Translations under genes and position numbers: made by a program
NCBI GenBank assembly: GCA_903866395.1
Contig: CAIPNM010000077.1
Coordinates: 1-44,938, forward strand
Origin: an uncultured bacterium
Lineage (GTDB): Bacteria > Pseudomonadota > Gammaproteobacteria > Burkholderiales > Burkholderiaceae_E
Reading direction: 5' to 3'
DNA length: 44,938 bases
In this document: piece by piece, positions 16,794-25,323 of the stretch
Numbering within the stretch: position 1 is the first letter of the stretch
Layout of the letters: each line of letters opens with the position of its first letter
The notes under the pieces: generated by a model
What the model was told of the DNA's origin: nothing
Database searches by the model: none
Seen by the model: only the letters and a program-made list of their open reading frames with translations

Positions 16794-18198
16794 GCGCCTC
16801 GCCGCGAACGAAGGTTCGCCACAGGAAGGACGGCTCGACGCGCTTCGGCAAATCGCCCGTTCTGGCCTTTTCTGGCGCACCTTTCTTCTCCTCGCCGGGC
16901 TGGCGATTGCGAGCGTCATCTCGGTGTTCGCAGCCTACCGGCTACTTGAGCGGGCCCCGCCCGAGCAACGGCTCGCCTGGGAAATCACATCAATCATCAA
17001 TCTCACACGGACTGCGCTGCTCGGCTCGGACCCCCAGCGGCGCATGCGCATGCTTGAAGAACTGGTGCGAGAGGAGGAGGTTCGCGTACTGCCGCTCGAG
17101 CCCAGCGATCGCATCGACAGCAGCAAAATGACGCCTTCCCTTCGAGCACTGGAGTCGCGGCTACGTCTTTTGCTGAGCGAATCGACCAGCGTGGCGGCGC
17201 GGGTAAACGATGAGGACGGCCTGTGGGTCACCTTCGATCTGTCAGGTGACAGCTACTGGCTACTGTTGCCGGCACGCCGAGCAGAGCGGCAGATCGACCC
17301 GGCGCTAGGATTCATCGCCCTGGTCGCCGCACTGCTCGCAAGCGGCGGCGCGTTCGCGATCGCATGGTTCATCGACCGCCCGCTCGCGCAACTGGCGCAG
17401 GCGATCAGCGCGGTCAGCCGGAGCGAATCCCCGCCCAAGCTCCGCGAGGACGGGCCGCCCCAACTGGGCCGTGTGAATCGGCAATTCAACCGAATGGCGC
17501 GTGACCTGGCCGATCTCGAACACGACCGAACGCTTGCACTCGCAGGGATCTCCCATGACCTGAGAAGTCCCCTCACCCGCCTGCGGATGGAGGTCGAACT
17601 GGCCCCCATTGACGTCGCACAGCGCGAGGCAATGGTGGAGGACATTGGCCGGATCGATGCAATCGTCGGTCAGTTCATTGACTACGCGCGCAGCAATCAG
17701 CCCCCGCGCGCGCAGCGGGTCGACGCGTCCGAACTGGTTGCACTCCTGGTCGACCGCTATTCCAACGACGTGCGATCCGGAGGCCTGGTCATCCAGACCC
17801 GTCTCGCGCCCGGGGTGAGTTGGCAGGGGGACCCGATTGACCTGCAGCGCATCGTCGTCAACCTGATCGACAACGCGCTGCGTCACGGCCGCCACCCTGG
17901 CGCGCCCCAGGCCATTGTCGATATCGCTCTCACCCGCCCCGACAAGGTCTTGGAGATCGATATCCGTGACCGTGGCCCGGGTATCCCCGAAACGCGACAC
18001 GAGGAAGCCCTTCGGCCATTCGCGAGGCTGGACGCCGCTCGCAGCGACCCGGGCGGCACGCAGGCGAGCACTGGCCTTGGCCTGGCGATCGTTGCGCGTA
18101 TCGTCCGGCGCTACGGCGGCAGCCTCGCGCTCGCCAACGCGCAAGGGGGCGGACTGCGAATCAGCGTTCAGCTACCCGACTGGTCCGAACCGGCCTGA
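16783..18198 (+). CDS. envZ: EnvZ-like sensor histidine kinase
   Basis: This 471-residue inner-membrane kinase is the partner of the overlapping response regulator. Transmembrane segments lie at about 33-52 and 175-196 and enclose a periplasmic sensor domain of about 120 residues. Then come a HAMP linker, the H-box with His258 (LALAGISHDLRSPLTRLRME), the N-box (NLIDNALRHGR), G1 (DRGPGIPE) and G2 (STGLGLAIV). The start MASKRLAANE was chosen over an in-frame ATG eight codons earlier because it gives the shorter 11-bp overlap. Confidence 0.9.
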   Translation: MASKRLAANEGSPQEGRLDALRQIARSGLFWRTFLLLAGLAIASVISVFAAYRLLERAPPEQRLAWEITSIINLTRTALLGSDPQRRMRMLEELVREEEVRVLPLEPSDRIDSSKMTPSLRALESRLRLLLSESTSVAARVNDEDGLWVTFDLSGDSYWLLLPARRAERQIDPALGFIALVAALLASGGAFAIAWFIDRPLAQLAQAISAVSRSESPPKLREDGPPQLGRVNRQFNRMARDLADLEHDRTLALAGISHDLRSPLTRLRMEVELAPIDVAQREAMVEDIGRIDAIVGQFIDYARSNQPPRAQRVDASELVALLVDRYSNDVRSGGLVIQTRLAPGVSWQGDPIDLQRIVVNLIDNALRHGRHPGAPQAIVDIALTRPDKVLEIDIRDRGPGIPETRHEEALRPFARLDAARSDPGGTQASTGLGLAIVARIVRRYGGSLALANAQGGGLRISVQLPDWSEPA

Positions 18199-18246
18199 TC
18201 CTGAGCAAGCGCAGCGGGCAGCGCCACGCTCAATAGCCAGGTTCAA

Positions 18247-18298
18247 TCAATTGGATTTGTATTGTCAATTGGAAGGGGTAATCGCTGGCTGCTAGAGT
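18247..18298 (+). promoter_or_regulatory. Promoter and paired repeats upstream of rubrerythrin
   Basis: TCAATTGG occurs at 18247-18254 and again at 18265-18272, spaced 18 bp; each copy holds the palindrome CAATTG. A plausible promoter overlaps the second copy: TTGGAA (18269-18274), 18 bp, TAGAGT (18293-18298). This AT-rich patch stands out from its GC-rich surroundings. A regulator binding both repeats would block or recruit polymerase. The repeats are seen; the role is inferred. Confidence 0.45.
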
Positions 18299-18369
18299 TC
18301 GCACCGGCTCCGCGATGGGCGATCGCCCGTCAGGCCCTACCTTCTCAATGATTCATCCAGGAGATTGAT

Positions 18370-18789
18370 ATGCCCAGCCTCAAGGGTACGAAAACCCATC
18401 AGAACCTGAAGGACGCGTTTGCTGGTGAAAGCCAGGCAAACCGCCGCTACCTCTACTTCGCAAACAAGGCTGACGTTGAAGGCCATCCGGAAGTCGCCAC
18501 GCTGTTCCGCTCCACCGCTGAAGGTGAGACCGGCCACGCGCACGGCCACCTCGACTATCTGGCCGAAGTGGGCGATCCGGCCACCGATCTGCCGATCGGC
18601 CCGTCCGCCAGCAACCTGAAAGCGGCTGTCGCCGGCGAAACGCACGAGTACACCGACATGTACCCAGGCATGGCCAAGACCGCCCGCGACGAAGGCTTTG
18701 ACGAAATCGCCGACTGGTTCGAGACGCTGGCCAAAGCCGAGCGTTCGCACGCGAACAAGTTTGCCAAGGCCCTCGAAGCACTGGTCTGA
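18370..18789 (+). CDS. Rubrerythrin-type diiron protein without rubredoxin domain
   Basis: Rubrerythrins are ferritin-like diiron proteins that reduce hydrogen peroxide. The 139-residue product carries the two diiron half-sites: a Glu in AGESQAN with EGETGH, and a Glu in AGETHEY with KAERSH. It ends right after the four-helix bundle and lacks the usual C-terminal CxxC rubredoxin domain, so electrons must come from another protein. The neighbouring iron-sulfur protein is an obvious candidate. An AGGAG Shine-Dalgarno sequence lies 6 bases before the ATG. A terminator follows, so it can be expressed alone. Confidence 0.92.
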   Translation: MPSLKGTKTHQNLKDAFAGESQANRRYLYFANKADVEGHPEVATLFRSTAEGETGHAHGHLDYLAEVGDPATDLPIGPSASNLKAAVAGETHEYTDMYPGMAKTARDEGFDEIADWFETLAKAERSHANKFAKALEALV

Positions 18790-18843
18790 GTTCCGCCCGA
18801 GGCAAGCGGGCGCGCACGTACGCGCCTGCTGCCACCGGTCAAG

Positions 18844-18865
18844 GGGGGAGCAGTGCTCCCCCTTT
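18844..18865 (+). terminator. Intrinsic terminator after rubrerythrin
   Basis: GGGGGAGC (18844-18851) pairs perfectly with GCTCCCCC (18855-18862) around a 3-base loop, followed by TTT. The T-run is short, so partial read-through into the iron-sulfur gene 60 bp downstream is likely. Confidence 0.65.
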
Positions 18866-18925
18866 GCATTGGATGTTTGATTCCCTCCTCTTCATCAAGC
18901 TGGCCGTTGTCCCCAGGAGAACCCG

Positions 18926-20281
18926 ATGACCGTTCGAGAAGGCTCCCTCGAGGCGCCCACCCGTCACCCGCTCGACTGGTTGAATCCCCAGTTTTACGAC
19001 GAATCCGCTGCGCTCACCGAAATGGAGCGCGTGTTTGACATCTGCCACGGCTGCCGCCGCTGCGTGAGCCTGTGCAACGCATTTCCCACGTTGTTTGATC
19101 TGGTCGATGAAAGCAGCACCGGAGAGGTTGACGGCGTAAACAAGGCCGACTACTGGAAGGTGGTCGATCAATGCTATCTGTGCGATGTGTGTTACCTCAC
19201 GAAGTGCCCGTATGTGCCGCCGCACCCCTGGAATCTTGATTTCCCGCACCTCATGCTGCGGGGCAAGGCGATTCAGTTCAAGCAGGGAAGCCCTACCCGT
19301 TTTCGTGATGTGCAGCTCGCCTCAACCGATCGTAACGGCAAGCTCGCAGGCATTCCAGTGGTGGTCAAAATCGTTAACAGCGTGTCCAAAAACGAGACCG
19401 TGCGCGGGCTACTTGACGAGCATCTCGGTGTGCACAAAGACGCGTGGTTGCCCGACTTTTCGGCCGAGCCATTCCGCAAAAATATTGCGCCCTCCAAACC
19501 ACATTCAGTCCGCGACGGTCAACGTACCCCGGGCAAGGTCGCGATCTTCTCGACCTGCTATGTGAACTACAACGAGCCCGGCATCGGTCATGATCTGGTG
19601 AAGGTGCTGGACCACAACGAGATTCCGTTTGTGATCGCCGAAAAGGAGGCATGCTGCGGCATGCCCAAGCTCGAACTGGGCGACCTGGAAGGTGTTAAGG
19701 CCCTCAAGGAAATCAACATCCCGATGCTCGCAAAGCTTGCGCGCGCGGGCTACGCAATTCTTGCGCCCATCCCGTCGTGCGGCCTCATGTTCAAGCAGGA
19801 ATTGCCGCTGATGTTCCCGGATGACGCCGATGTGCAAGCTGTGCGGGCGGCCATGTTTGACCCCTTTGAATATCTGGTGGCGCGTTCGAAAGATAGCTTG
19901 CTGAAGACCGATTTCCAGGCCTCACTCGGTAACGTCTCCTACCACATCGCCTGTCACCTTCGCGTGCAGAACGTCGGCCAAAAAACCCGCGAGGTCCTGC
20001 AGATGATCCCCGACACCCAGGTCAACACCGTTGAGCGCTGTTCGGGCCACGCTGGGACCTGGGGGGTGAAGAGCGAATACCACGAGGTCGCGATGAAAAT
20101 CGGCCGCCCGGTCTTTCGCCAGATCGGCGATCACCCGAAGGGCGAGATGGACTGGTTCGCTTCCGACTGCCAGCTTGCGGGACATCATATTGAGCAGGGT
20201 CTGCAGGCGGCCGGCCGCGAAACCGAGGGCAAGCTCGCCCATCCGATCACGCTGCTGCGCATTGCCTACGGCCTTGCCTGA
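18926..20281 (+). CDS. CCG-domain iron-sulfur protein (heterodisulfide reductase / GlpC-like)
   Basis: This 451-residue protein has two ferredoxin-like [4Fe-4S] motifs, [11 protein letters not shown] (about residues 39-49) and [13 protein letters not shown] (about 79-91). It also has two C-terminal cysteine-rich CCG-type regions: [15 protein letters not shown], and ACHLRV followed by CSGHAGTWG. This is the architecture of GlpC and HdrD-type electron carriers that hand electrons to a partner or to quinone. No partner dehydrogenase lies nearby; rubrerythrin precedes it and a DUF3501 protein follows. This three-gene grouping recurs in many proteobacteria, which suggests an electron path to the diiron site. 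The function remains inferred. Confidence 0.88.
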   Translation: MTVREGSLEAPTRHPLDWLNPQFYDESAALTEMERVFDICHGCRRCVSLCNAFPTLFDLVDESSTGEVDGVNKADYWKVVDQCYLCDVCYLTKCPYVPPHPWNLDFPHLMLRGKAIQFKQGSPTRFRDVQLASTDRNGKLAGIPVVVKIVNSVSKNETVRGLLDEHLGVHKDAWLPDFSAEPFRKNIAPSKPHSVRDGQRTPGKVAIFSTCYVNYNEPGIGHDLVKVLDHNEIPFVIAEKEACCGMPKLELGDLEGVKALKEINIPMLAKLARAGYAILAPIPSCGLMFKQELPLMFPDDADVQAVRAAMFDPFEYLVARSKDSLLKTDFQASLGNVSYHIACHLRVQNVGQKTREVLQMIPDTQVNTVERCSGHAGTWGVKSEYHEVAMKIGRPVFRQIGDHPKGEMDWFASDCQLAGHHIEQGLQAAGRETEGKLAHPITLLRIAYGLA

Positions 20282-20321
20282 CTCCCGGTTCCTCCACCCA
20301 CACTTTCAAGCCACACCCGAT

Positions 20322-20918
20322 ATGAGTATCACCATGCCGCAACTCACCCGTGATTCACTGATGACGCTCGAGGCCTACTCGCGTATCCGCCCGGATTTTC
20401 GTCGCCAGGTCATTGAGCACAAGAAGCCGCGCAAGGTTCATCTGGGCGAACACGTGACAATTCTGTTCGAAGATGAAATGACGGTTCGCTACCAGGTTCA
20501 GGAGATGCTTCGCATCGAGCGGATCTTCGAAGAAGAAGGTATCCAGCATGAGCTCGACGCCTACAATCCGCTGATCCCCGACGGTCGCAATTTCAAGGCC
20601 ACCATGCTGATCGAGTTCGTTGACGGCGCCACGCGTCGCCAGGAACTATCACGCCTGATCGGTATTGAAGACCGGGTCTGGGTTCAGGTCGAGGGCTCGC
20701 CGCGGGTCTACGCCATCGCCGACGAAGATCTCGACCGCGAAAACGATGAGAAAACCTCGTCCGTTCATTTCTTGCGTTTTGAGCTCACCAACGACATGGC
20801 AGCGGCACTGAAATACGGCGTATCGCTCGCGATGGGGGTTGATCACCCCAACTACACCGCGGCCCTGTCGCCGGTATCGGCCGACACTCGCGCGTCGCTC
20901 GCGGCTGACCTGGCCTGA
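20322..20918 (+). CDS. DUF3501 family protein
   Basis: This is a 198-residue cytoplasmic protein of unknown function. It is recognised by its opening (LTRDSLMTLEAYSRIRPDFR), the H-K-K-x-R-x-V-x-L-G-x-H-V stretch near residue 40, and the end segment SVHFLRFELTNDM. It has no cysteine and no obvious catalytic motif. The start MSITMPQ was chosen as the first methionine after the upstream stop; MPQLTRDS four codons later is possible. DUF3501 genes are typically found beside the same type of iron-sulfur protein and rubrerythrin, as here. Confidence 0.85.
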   Translation: MSITMPQLTRDSLMTLEAYSRIRPDFRRQVIEHKKPRKVHLGEHVTILFEDEMTVRYQVQEMLRIERIFEEEGIQHELDAYNPLIPDGRNFKATMLIEFVDGATRRQELSRLIGIEDRVWVQVEGSPRVYAIADEDLDRENDEKTSSVHFLRFELTNDMAAALKYGVSLAMGVDHPNYTAALSPVSADTRASLAADLA

Positions 20919-20928
20919 CCGCCTCGCC

Positions 20929-20951
20929 CGACCCGGCCGCACGCCGGGTCG
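20929..20951 (+). terminator. Hairpin after the DUF3501 gene
   Basis: A perfect 9-bp stem, CGACCCGGC (20929-20937) with GCCGGGTCG (20943-20951), has a 5-base loop 10 bp after the stop codon. No T-run follows. It probably ends or stabilises the module's transcript. Confidence 0.5.
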
Positions 20952-21055
20952 GACAGCAGCGCACTCGCCATCGCTCAGGGCGATCGAGGTCGGGTCCGGA
21001 CGCCTTGTCGTTGCGGTAAACGATCCGCAGGCGCCCGTCTTGCTGCGCGAAAAGG

Positions 21056-21084
21056 TTGCACCGGCCCGATTCTGCTGCTAGCTT
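21056..21084 (+). promoter_or_regulatory. Possible promoter of the TAXI-TRAP operon
   Basis: TTGCAC (21056-21061) and TAGCTT (21079-21084) are 17 bp apart in the 268-bp gap before the operon. The -10 box is a weak match, but the preceding TGC resembles an extended -10. The same GCTGCTAG context occurs at the rubrerythrin promoter. Confidence 0.35.
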
Positions 21085-21186
21085 CCCCAGAGAACACGGG
21101 TGCTGCCTCGCCTTGGCGGACCCGGTGACCACCCCCTGCGCTCCATCAACGATCGGGCACGGCAGGGCATCAACAGGGAGACTACG

Positions 21187-22191
21187 ATGCAGCGCACCCG
21201 CCGTTCGGTTCTTCTCGCCCTTGGTTCCTCGGCCCTGGCCGGCCCCGGTCTCAGCGTCGCTCAGGCAACCACCGATCTGAAGTTCGGTGCCATGCCGCTC
21301 GGTTCAATCTGGTATGTGTTTGCAGCCAGTTTTTCCAAGCACCTTCAGCCCGCGCTGCCCGCAGGCTCAAAGGTTGACATCATTGCGCGCGGCGGTGGCA
21401 TCGGTAATCCGATTCTGGTGAACGAGGGCAAGGCTGATGTGGCGTTTGCCAACGTCATCACCTCAGTCTGGGCGATGAATGGCGAAGAGGAAATCTACAA
21501 GGGCAAAAAATATCCCAACATCCGAGCCCTGCTAGGCGGCCTGAATGAGGTCTGGATCGCTGGCATGCTCACCGAGGATTACATCAAGCGAACCGGTCAC
21601 GACACCCTTGAGAAAGCCCTGCTGTCGAAGGAGCCGCCGCGGGTGATCATGAAGCCGGCGGGTAGCACCGTACCCCCCTCGGTTCGCATTATTTTTGAGT
21701 CGCTGGGCCTTACCTTCGACAAATATCGAGCGGGTGGCGGCCAGATCATTCAGATTGATGTCAGCCAGATTCCGAACATGATGCGAAACGGCCGTGCCGA
21801 CCTGTACTTCGAAAGTGTGTCGCCCGGCCACCCCGCCACCCAGGAGGTTTCGCTCACGGTGCCATTGCGCTTTCTCGATCTGCCTGAGAAGTCTCTCAAG
21901 GCGCTCGGCCAGAACGGCCTCAAAGTGCATCCGCTTCCGCCCTCATTCAAGGGACAGAACGGCCCCACCAAGGCGGCAGACTTCGGCACCAACCTGATCG
22001 TGCACAAGGACATGCCCGATGCCACCGCCTATGCAATCACCAAAGCCGTGATTGAGAACCGCGATGCCATTGTGTCCGAGAACAAGGCCATGGAGGGTTT
22101 CGTGGCAAAAGATGCGTGGCGGCCCGAGAACGTGGGTATTCCCCTGCACCCAGGCGCAGTGCGCTACTACCGCGAGCGCGGCTGGATGTGA
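21187..22191 (+). CDS. TAXI-family TRAP transporter substrate-binding protein
   Basis: This 334-residue periplasmic protein captures an organic solute, often a carboxylate, for the TRAP permease encoded next. A signal peptide is visible at the start (TRRSVLLALGSSALAGPGLSVAQA), with a twin-arginine-like pair. The mature part has the TAXI-type opening LKFGAMPLGSIWYVFAASF and the motif GGGIGNPILVNEGKADVAF. The start follows a GGGAG Shine-Dalgarno sequence. It overlaps the permease gene by 4 bp (GTGA). The substrate is unknown. Confidence 0.92.
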   Translation: MQRTRRSVLLALGSSALAGPGLSVAQATTDLKFGAMPLGSIWYVFAASFSKHLQPALPAGSKVDIIARGGGIGNPILVNEGKADVAFANVITSVWAMNGEEEIYKGKKYPNIRALLGGLNEVWIAGMLTEDYIKRTGHDTLEKALLSKEPPRVIMKPAGSTVPPSVRIIFESLGLTFDKYRAGGGQIIQIDVSQIPNMMRNGRADLYFESVSPGHPATQEVSLTVPLRFLDLPEKSLKALGQNGLKVHPLPPSFKGQNGPTKAADFGTNLIVHKDMPDATAYAITKAVIENRDAIVSENKAMEGFVAKDAWRPENVGIPLHPGAVRYYRERGWM

Positions 22192-24044
22192 GCTTGCCCG
22201 CAGCCAGGTTGCTGAGCCCGAGGTTTCTACTCGCGTTGGTGTTCCTGCTGTTCCAGCTCTACCTGCTGGTCGAGCCTGTGCAGAACGCCATCGCCATCCC
22301 GGTTCATATCGGGCTGTCGCTCCTGTCCGTGTTTGCCTGGATGCCCTCGGGTTCTCAAGTGCGACATCGGGCGATCGATGCGCTGCTCGTTGCCGCCAGC
22401 GCAGGCGTGCTTGCCTATTACGTGGTTGAGCTGCCCCGGCTCTCGGATCGAATGGAGAACATCGACGATGTCCTCACCATCGACCTGATTTTTGGCTCAC
22501 TCCTTCTCATCGTCCTCATGGAGGCCGTGCGTCGGGTGGTGGGATGGAGCCTGATCTGGGTGATCGTCGCTTTCGTGGCCTATTGTTTCCTGGGCCCGTG
22601 GGCGCCTGGTTGGCTCAGCTTTCAGGGCTTCGAGTTCTCGCTCTTCATCGAAATCATGACGATGGCCTCGCACGGCGTGCTTGGCGTCACCACGCAGACC
22701 TCGCTTGATTTCGTCTGGTACTTCATTTTATTTGGGGTGGTGTACTCGGCCACTGGCGGTGGGCAGTTGTTCATCGACAGCGCCTTGCGGCTGGTGGGAC
22801 AGCGTCGCGGCGGGGCGGCCAAGTCCGAAATCGTGGCTTCGGCCATGTTCGGCACTATCAGTGGCAGTGCGGTCGCCAACGTGGTGGCCACTGGCATTTT
22901 CACCATCCCGCTCATGAAGCGAACGGGTTACACGCCGGAAGAAGCCGCCGCCCACGAGGCCACCGCGTCAACCGGTGGACAACTGATGCCACCAGTCATG
23001 GGTGTGGCGGCGTTCGTCATGGCAGAACTCCTGGTGGTGCCCTACAGCCGAATCGCACTGGCCGGCCTCATTCCTGCGGTGGCCTACTACTTTGCGCTCT
23101 ACATGATCGTCGACCTCAAGGCGCAGCATCGGGGAATCGGCACACTGACAGCGTCCGACCTCGGGGGAATCGGCGCGATCGGCCCGCGAGCGCATATGTT
23201 TGCCTCGCCGCTCGTTCTGATCGCACTCCTCGCCTTCGACTACTCTGCGCCCCTTGCCGCGCTGGTCGCCTCGGGCGTGGCGCTCGTCACCTGCTACTTC
23301 CGGCGCGAATCACGCTTGTCGCTCGCCGGGTGGATCGAGATGATCGAGGAAACCGCCCGACAGGCTTCGCAGGTGGCCATTCCCATCATCGCGATCGGCA
23401 TCATCATCGCCGTGGCCATTCAGTCCAACCTCGCGCTCAAATTCTCTACCCAACTCATTTCGCTCTCGGGTGGCACGCTGATCGGCGCCCTGCTCATGAT
23501 CATTCTTGGCTGCATTGTCATGGGGATGGGGCTACCCACTGTGGCGGCCTACATCATTGGCGCCATCCTGTTTGTGCCCGCCATGACCAAGCTCGGCGTC
23601 GACACACTGGCTGCGCATTTTTTCGTCATGTACTACTGCGTGCTGTCGATGATCACCCCGCCCGTTGCGCTCGCCTCCTATGCGGCCGCTGGTATCGCGC
23701 AGGCCGACTCCATGAAAACTGGCTGGCTGGCCTTCAAGCTATCCATGGTGCTTTTCCTCATCCCCTTTGCCTTCGTCTTCGACCCCTCATTGCTCTGGAG
23801 CGGCGAGCCGCACTGGATCGCACTCGCGTTTGTGTCGGTCATGGCCGCCACCCACGCCTGGGCGGTCATGCTCGAGGGGTATCTGCGCGCCCCGCTTGGC
23901 TGGATCGCCCGCGCCGTATTCGGTGGACTGGCACTTGCGATCCTGTTTGCGCCCACGGGTACGCTCACCTGGGGCATCGCCGTCGTGGCGCTGGTCGCCG
24001 CGCATCTGGCGATCGTATGGCGGGACCGACAGAAGCGACGCTGA
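22188..24044 (+). CDS. TRAP transporter fused permease (DctQ-DctM, TAXI type)
   Basis: This 618-residue inner-membrane protein joins the small DctQ-like subunit (about residues 1-160) to the large DctM subunit. Hallmarks are ASAMFGTISGSAVANVVATG, ASTGGQLMPPVMG and GMGLPTVAAYIIGA. The GTG start at 22188 overlaps the TGA of the binding-protein gene (GTGA). A more upstream in-frame ATG would give a 75-bp overlap and an Arg-rich extension, which is less likely. It drives solute uptake with the sodium or proton gradient. Confidence 0.92.
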   Translation: MSLPAARLLSPRFLLALVFLLFQLYLLVEPVQNAIAIPVHIGLSLLSVFAWMPSGSQVRHRAIDALLVAASAGVLAYYVVELPRLSDRMENIDDVLTIDLIFGSLLLIVLMEAVRRVVGWSLIWVIVAFVAYCFLGPWAPGWLSFQGFEFSLFIEIMTMASHGVLGVTTQTSLDFVWYFILFGVVYSATGGGQLFIDSALRLVGQRRGGAAKSEIVASAMFGTISGSAVANVVATGIFTIPLMKRTGYTPEEAAAHEATASTGGQLMPPVMGVAAFVMAELLVVPYSRIALAGLIPAVAYYFALYMIVDLKAQHRGIGTLTASDLGGIGAIGPRAHMFASPLVLIALLAFDYSAPLAALVASGVALVTCYFRRESRLSLAGWIEMIEETARQASQVAIPIIAIGIIIAVAIQSNLALKFSTQLISLSGGTLIGALLMIILGCIVMGMGLPTVAAYIIGAILFVPAMTKLGVDTLAAHFFVMYYCVLSMITPPVALASYAAAGIAQADSMKTGWLAFKLSMVLFLIPFAFVFDPSLLWSGEPHWIALAFVSVMAATHAWAVMLEGYLRAPLGWIARAVFGGLALAILFAPTGTLTWGIAVVALVAAHLAIVWRDRQKRR

Positions 24045-24046
24045 GC

Positions 24047-24217
24047 GTGGGCACAAAGCCAGCGTCCGGCGTCGCCGGGCCACTAACCGCGGCCGCCAGT
24101 CCGCACGGCAAAGGCGCCATCGGGCCGGACGGGCGGTGCGTGGTCTACGCATCGGATGCCGGTGGCCACGCGCAGCTCCAAGATTGCCCCCTGATCGAGA
24201 TGAGCCCACCCCCATGA
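24047..24217 (+). CDS. Possible 56-residue protein inside the TRAP operon
   Basis: I do not recognise this frame. It opens with GTG 2 bp after the permease stop and its TGA overlaps the ATG of the amidohydrolase gene (ATGA), the same coupling used by the other genes of the operon. An ATG 30 bp earlier (24017), inside the permease gene, is an alternative start. The N-terminal half is Gly/Ala/Pro-rich. The C-terminal half is more protein-like (GRCVVYASDAGGHAQLQDCP), with two cysteines 16 residues apart. Without it there would be an untranslated gap of 169 bp in an otherwise gapless operon. No clear Shine-Dalgarno sequence is present. Confidence 0.4.
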   Translation: MGTKPASGVAGPLTAAASPHGKGAIGPDGRCVVYASDAGGHAQLQDCPLIEMSPPP

Positions 24218-25323
24218 CCCTGACCTCCGCTTCGCCTGCCCCAGAGCGCAAGCTCGACGTGTTCTCCCACATTTTTCCGCCCGCCTACTTCGAGCGGATG
24301 AAGTCGCTTGCCCGCGACCAGGGGGCGATCAAGCGCTGGCTCAATATTCCCGTGCTCTACGATCTCGATGCACGGCTCGCGATGATGGATAGCTTTCCCG
24401 GCTACCAGCAACTGCTCACCCTCTCCAACCCGCCTATCGAATTTATCGCCGGCCCCGACGAGGCGCCTGCGCTGGCGGTACTTGCCAATAACGGTATGGC
24501 GGAGATCGCCGACCGCCACCCCGACCGCTTTCCCGGCTTCGTCGCGTCGATCGCCATGAACAACGTGCCAGCCGCGCTCGAGGAAATGGATCGGGCAATC
24601 GGGACATTGGGTGCCTGTGGCATTCAGATCTATACCAACGTCAATGGCAGGCCGCTTGATGACCCGGAGTTCTGGCCGATCTTCGAGCGCGCCACCGCCC
24701 ATCATGAGGTCCCGATTTGGATGCACCCCGCGCGCGGCGCCAACTTCCCGGATTATCTTTCCGAGAAAAAATCGAAGTTCGAGATCTGGTGGACATTTGG
24801 TTGGCCCTATGAAACCAGCGCTGCCATGACGCGGATGGTGTTTTCGGGATTTTTTGATCGCCTGCCTGGTCTTCGCCTGATCACCCATCACATGGGCGCG
24901 ATGATTCCGTTCTTCGATGGGCGGGTCGGACCTGGCCTCGACCAGTTTGGCAGCCGCACCTCTGATGAAGACTACGAAGGATTGCTCAGGCGCATGCCCA
25001 GGCGCCCCATCGATTATTTCCGTCAGTTCTATGCGGACACCGCGCTCGCTGGCGGAAGTTCGGGCATACGATGCGGTCTCGATTTCTTTGGCGTCGACCA
25101 TGTGCTCTTTGCCTGCGATTGCCCGTTCGACCCGGAGGGGGGACCGATGTTCCTGCGCACCATCCCGGAAGCCATCGATTCGCTCGGCCTGTCCGATGAA
25201 GACCGGGGCAAAATTTATTTTGGCAACGCCATGAAAATGCTGAGATTGGGTCGACGCGGAGCCGTGACCGGACCCGCGACAGCCACGCCAGGACCGGCCG
25301 CATCAGCCGGCCCCACCGCGTGA
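24214..25323 (+). CDS. Amidohydrolase-2 family protein (ACMSD/decarboxylase-like)
   Basis: This 369-residue TIM-barrel protein belongs to the family of metal-dependent decarboxylases and hydrolases that includes ACMSD and gamma-resorcylate decarboxylase. Visible ligand motifs are WMHP (about 169-172), LITHHMGAM (about 227) and CDCPFD (about 301). The first motif, normally D-x-H-x-H, reads D15-V-F17-S-H19, so the first metal histidine is Phe. The start is set by the ATGA overlap with the preceding small frame. It probably acts on the compound imported by the TRAP system or on a product of it. The Ala/Pro/Thr-rich C-terminal tail is outside the fold. Confidence 0.88.
   Translation: MTLTSASPAPERKLDVFSHIFPPAYFERMKSLARDQGAIKRWLNIPVLYDLDARLAMMDSFPGYQQLLTLSNPPIEFIAGPDEAPALAVLANNGMAEIADRHPDRFPGFVASIAMNNVPAALEEMDRAIGTLGACGIQIYTNVNGRPLDDPEFWPIFERATAHHEVPIWMHPARGANFPDYLSEKKSKFEIWWTFGWPYETSAAMTRMVFSGFFDRLPGLRLITHHMGAMIPFFDGRVGPGLDQFGSRTSDEDYEGLLRRMPRRPIDYFRQFYADTALAGGSSGIRCGLDFFGVDHVLFACDCPFDPEGGPMFLRTIPEAIDSLGLSDEDRGKIYFGNAMKMLRLGRRGAVTGPATATPGPAASAGPTA

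Noticed and set aside
17305..18144. 279-codon minus-strand frame within the sensor kinase gene
   Set aside because: It mirrors the kinase domain codons and has no independent start signal or motif.
20941..21050. Riboswitch or structured leader before the TAXI operon
   Set aside because: I found only one short hairpin near the upstream stop and no recognisable riboswitch core.
23330..24016. Long upstream extension of the small frame before the amidohydrolase
   Set aside because: The extension is an out-of-frame shadow of the TRAP permease, rich in His/Arg; only the part after about 24017 escapes that gene.
24145..25101. 318-codon minus-strand frame opposite the amidohydrolase
   Set aside because: It is antisense to a family-recognisable gene and has no motif.
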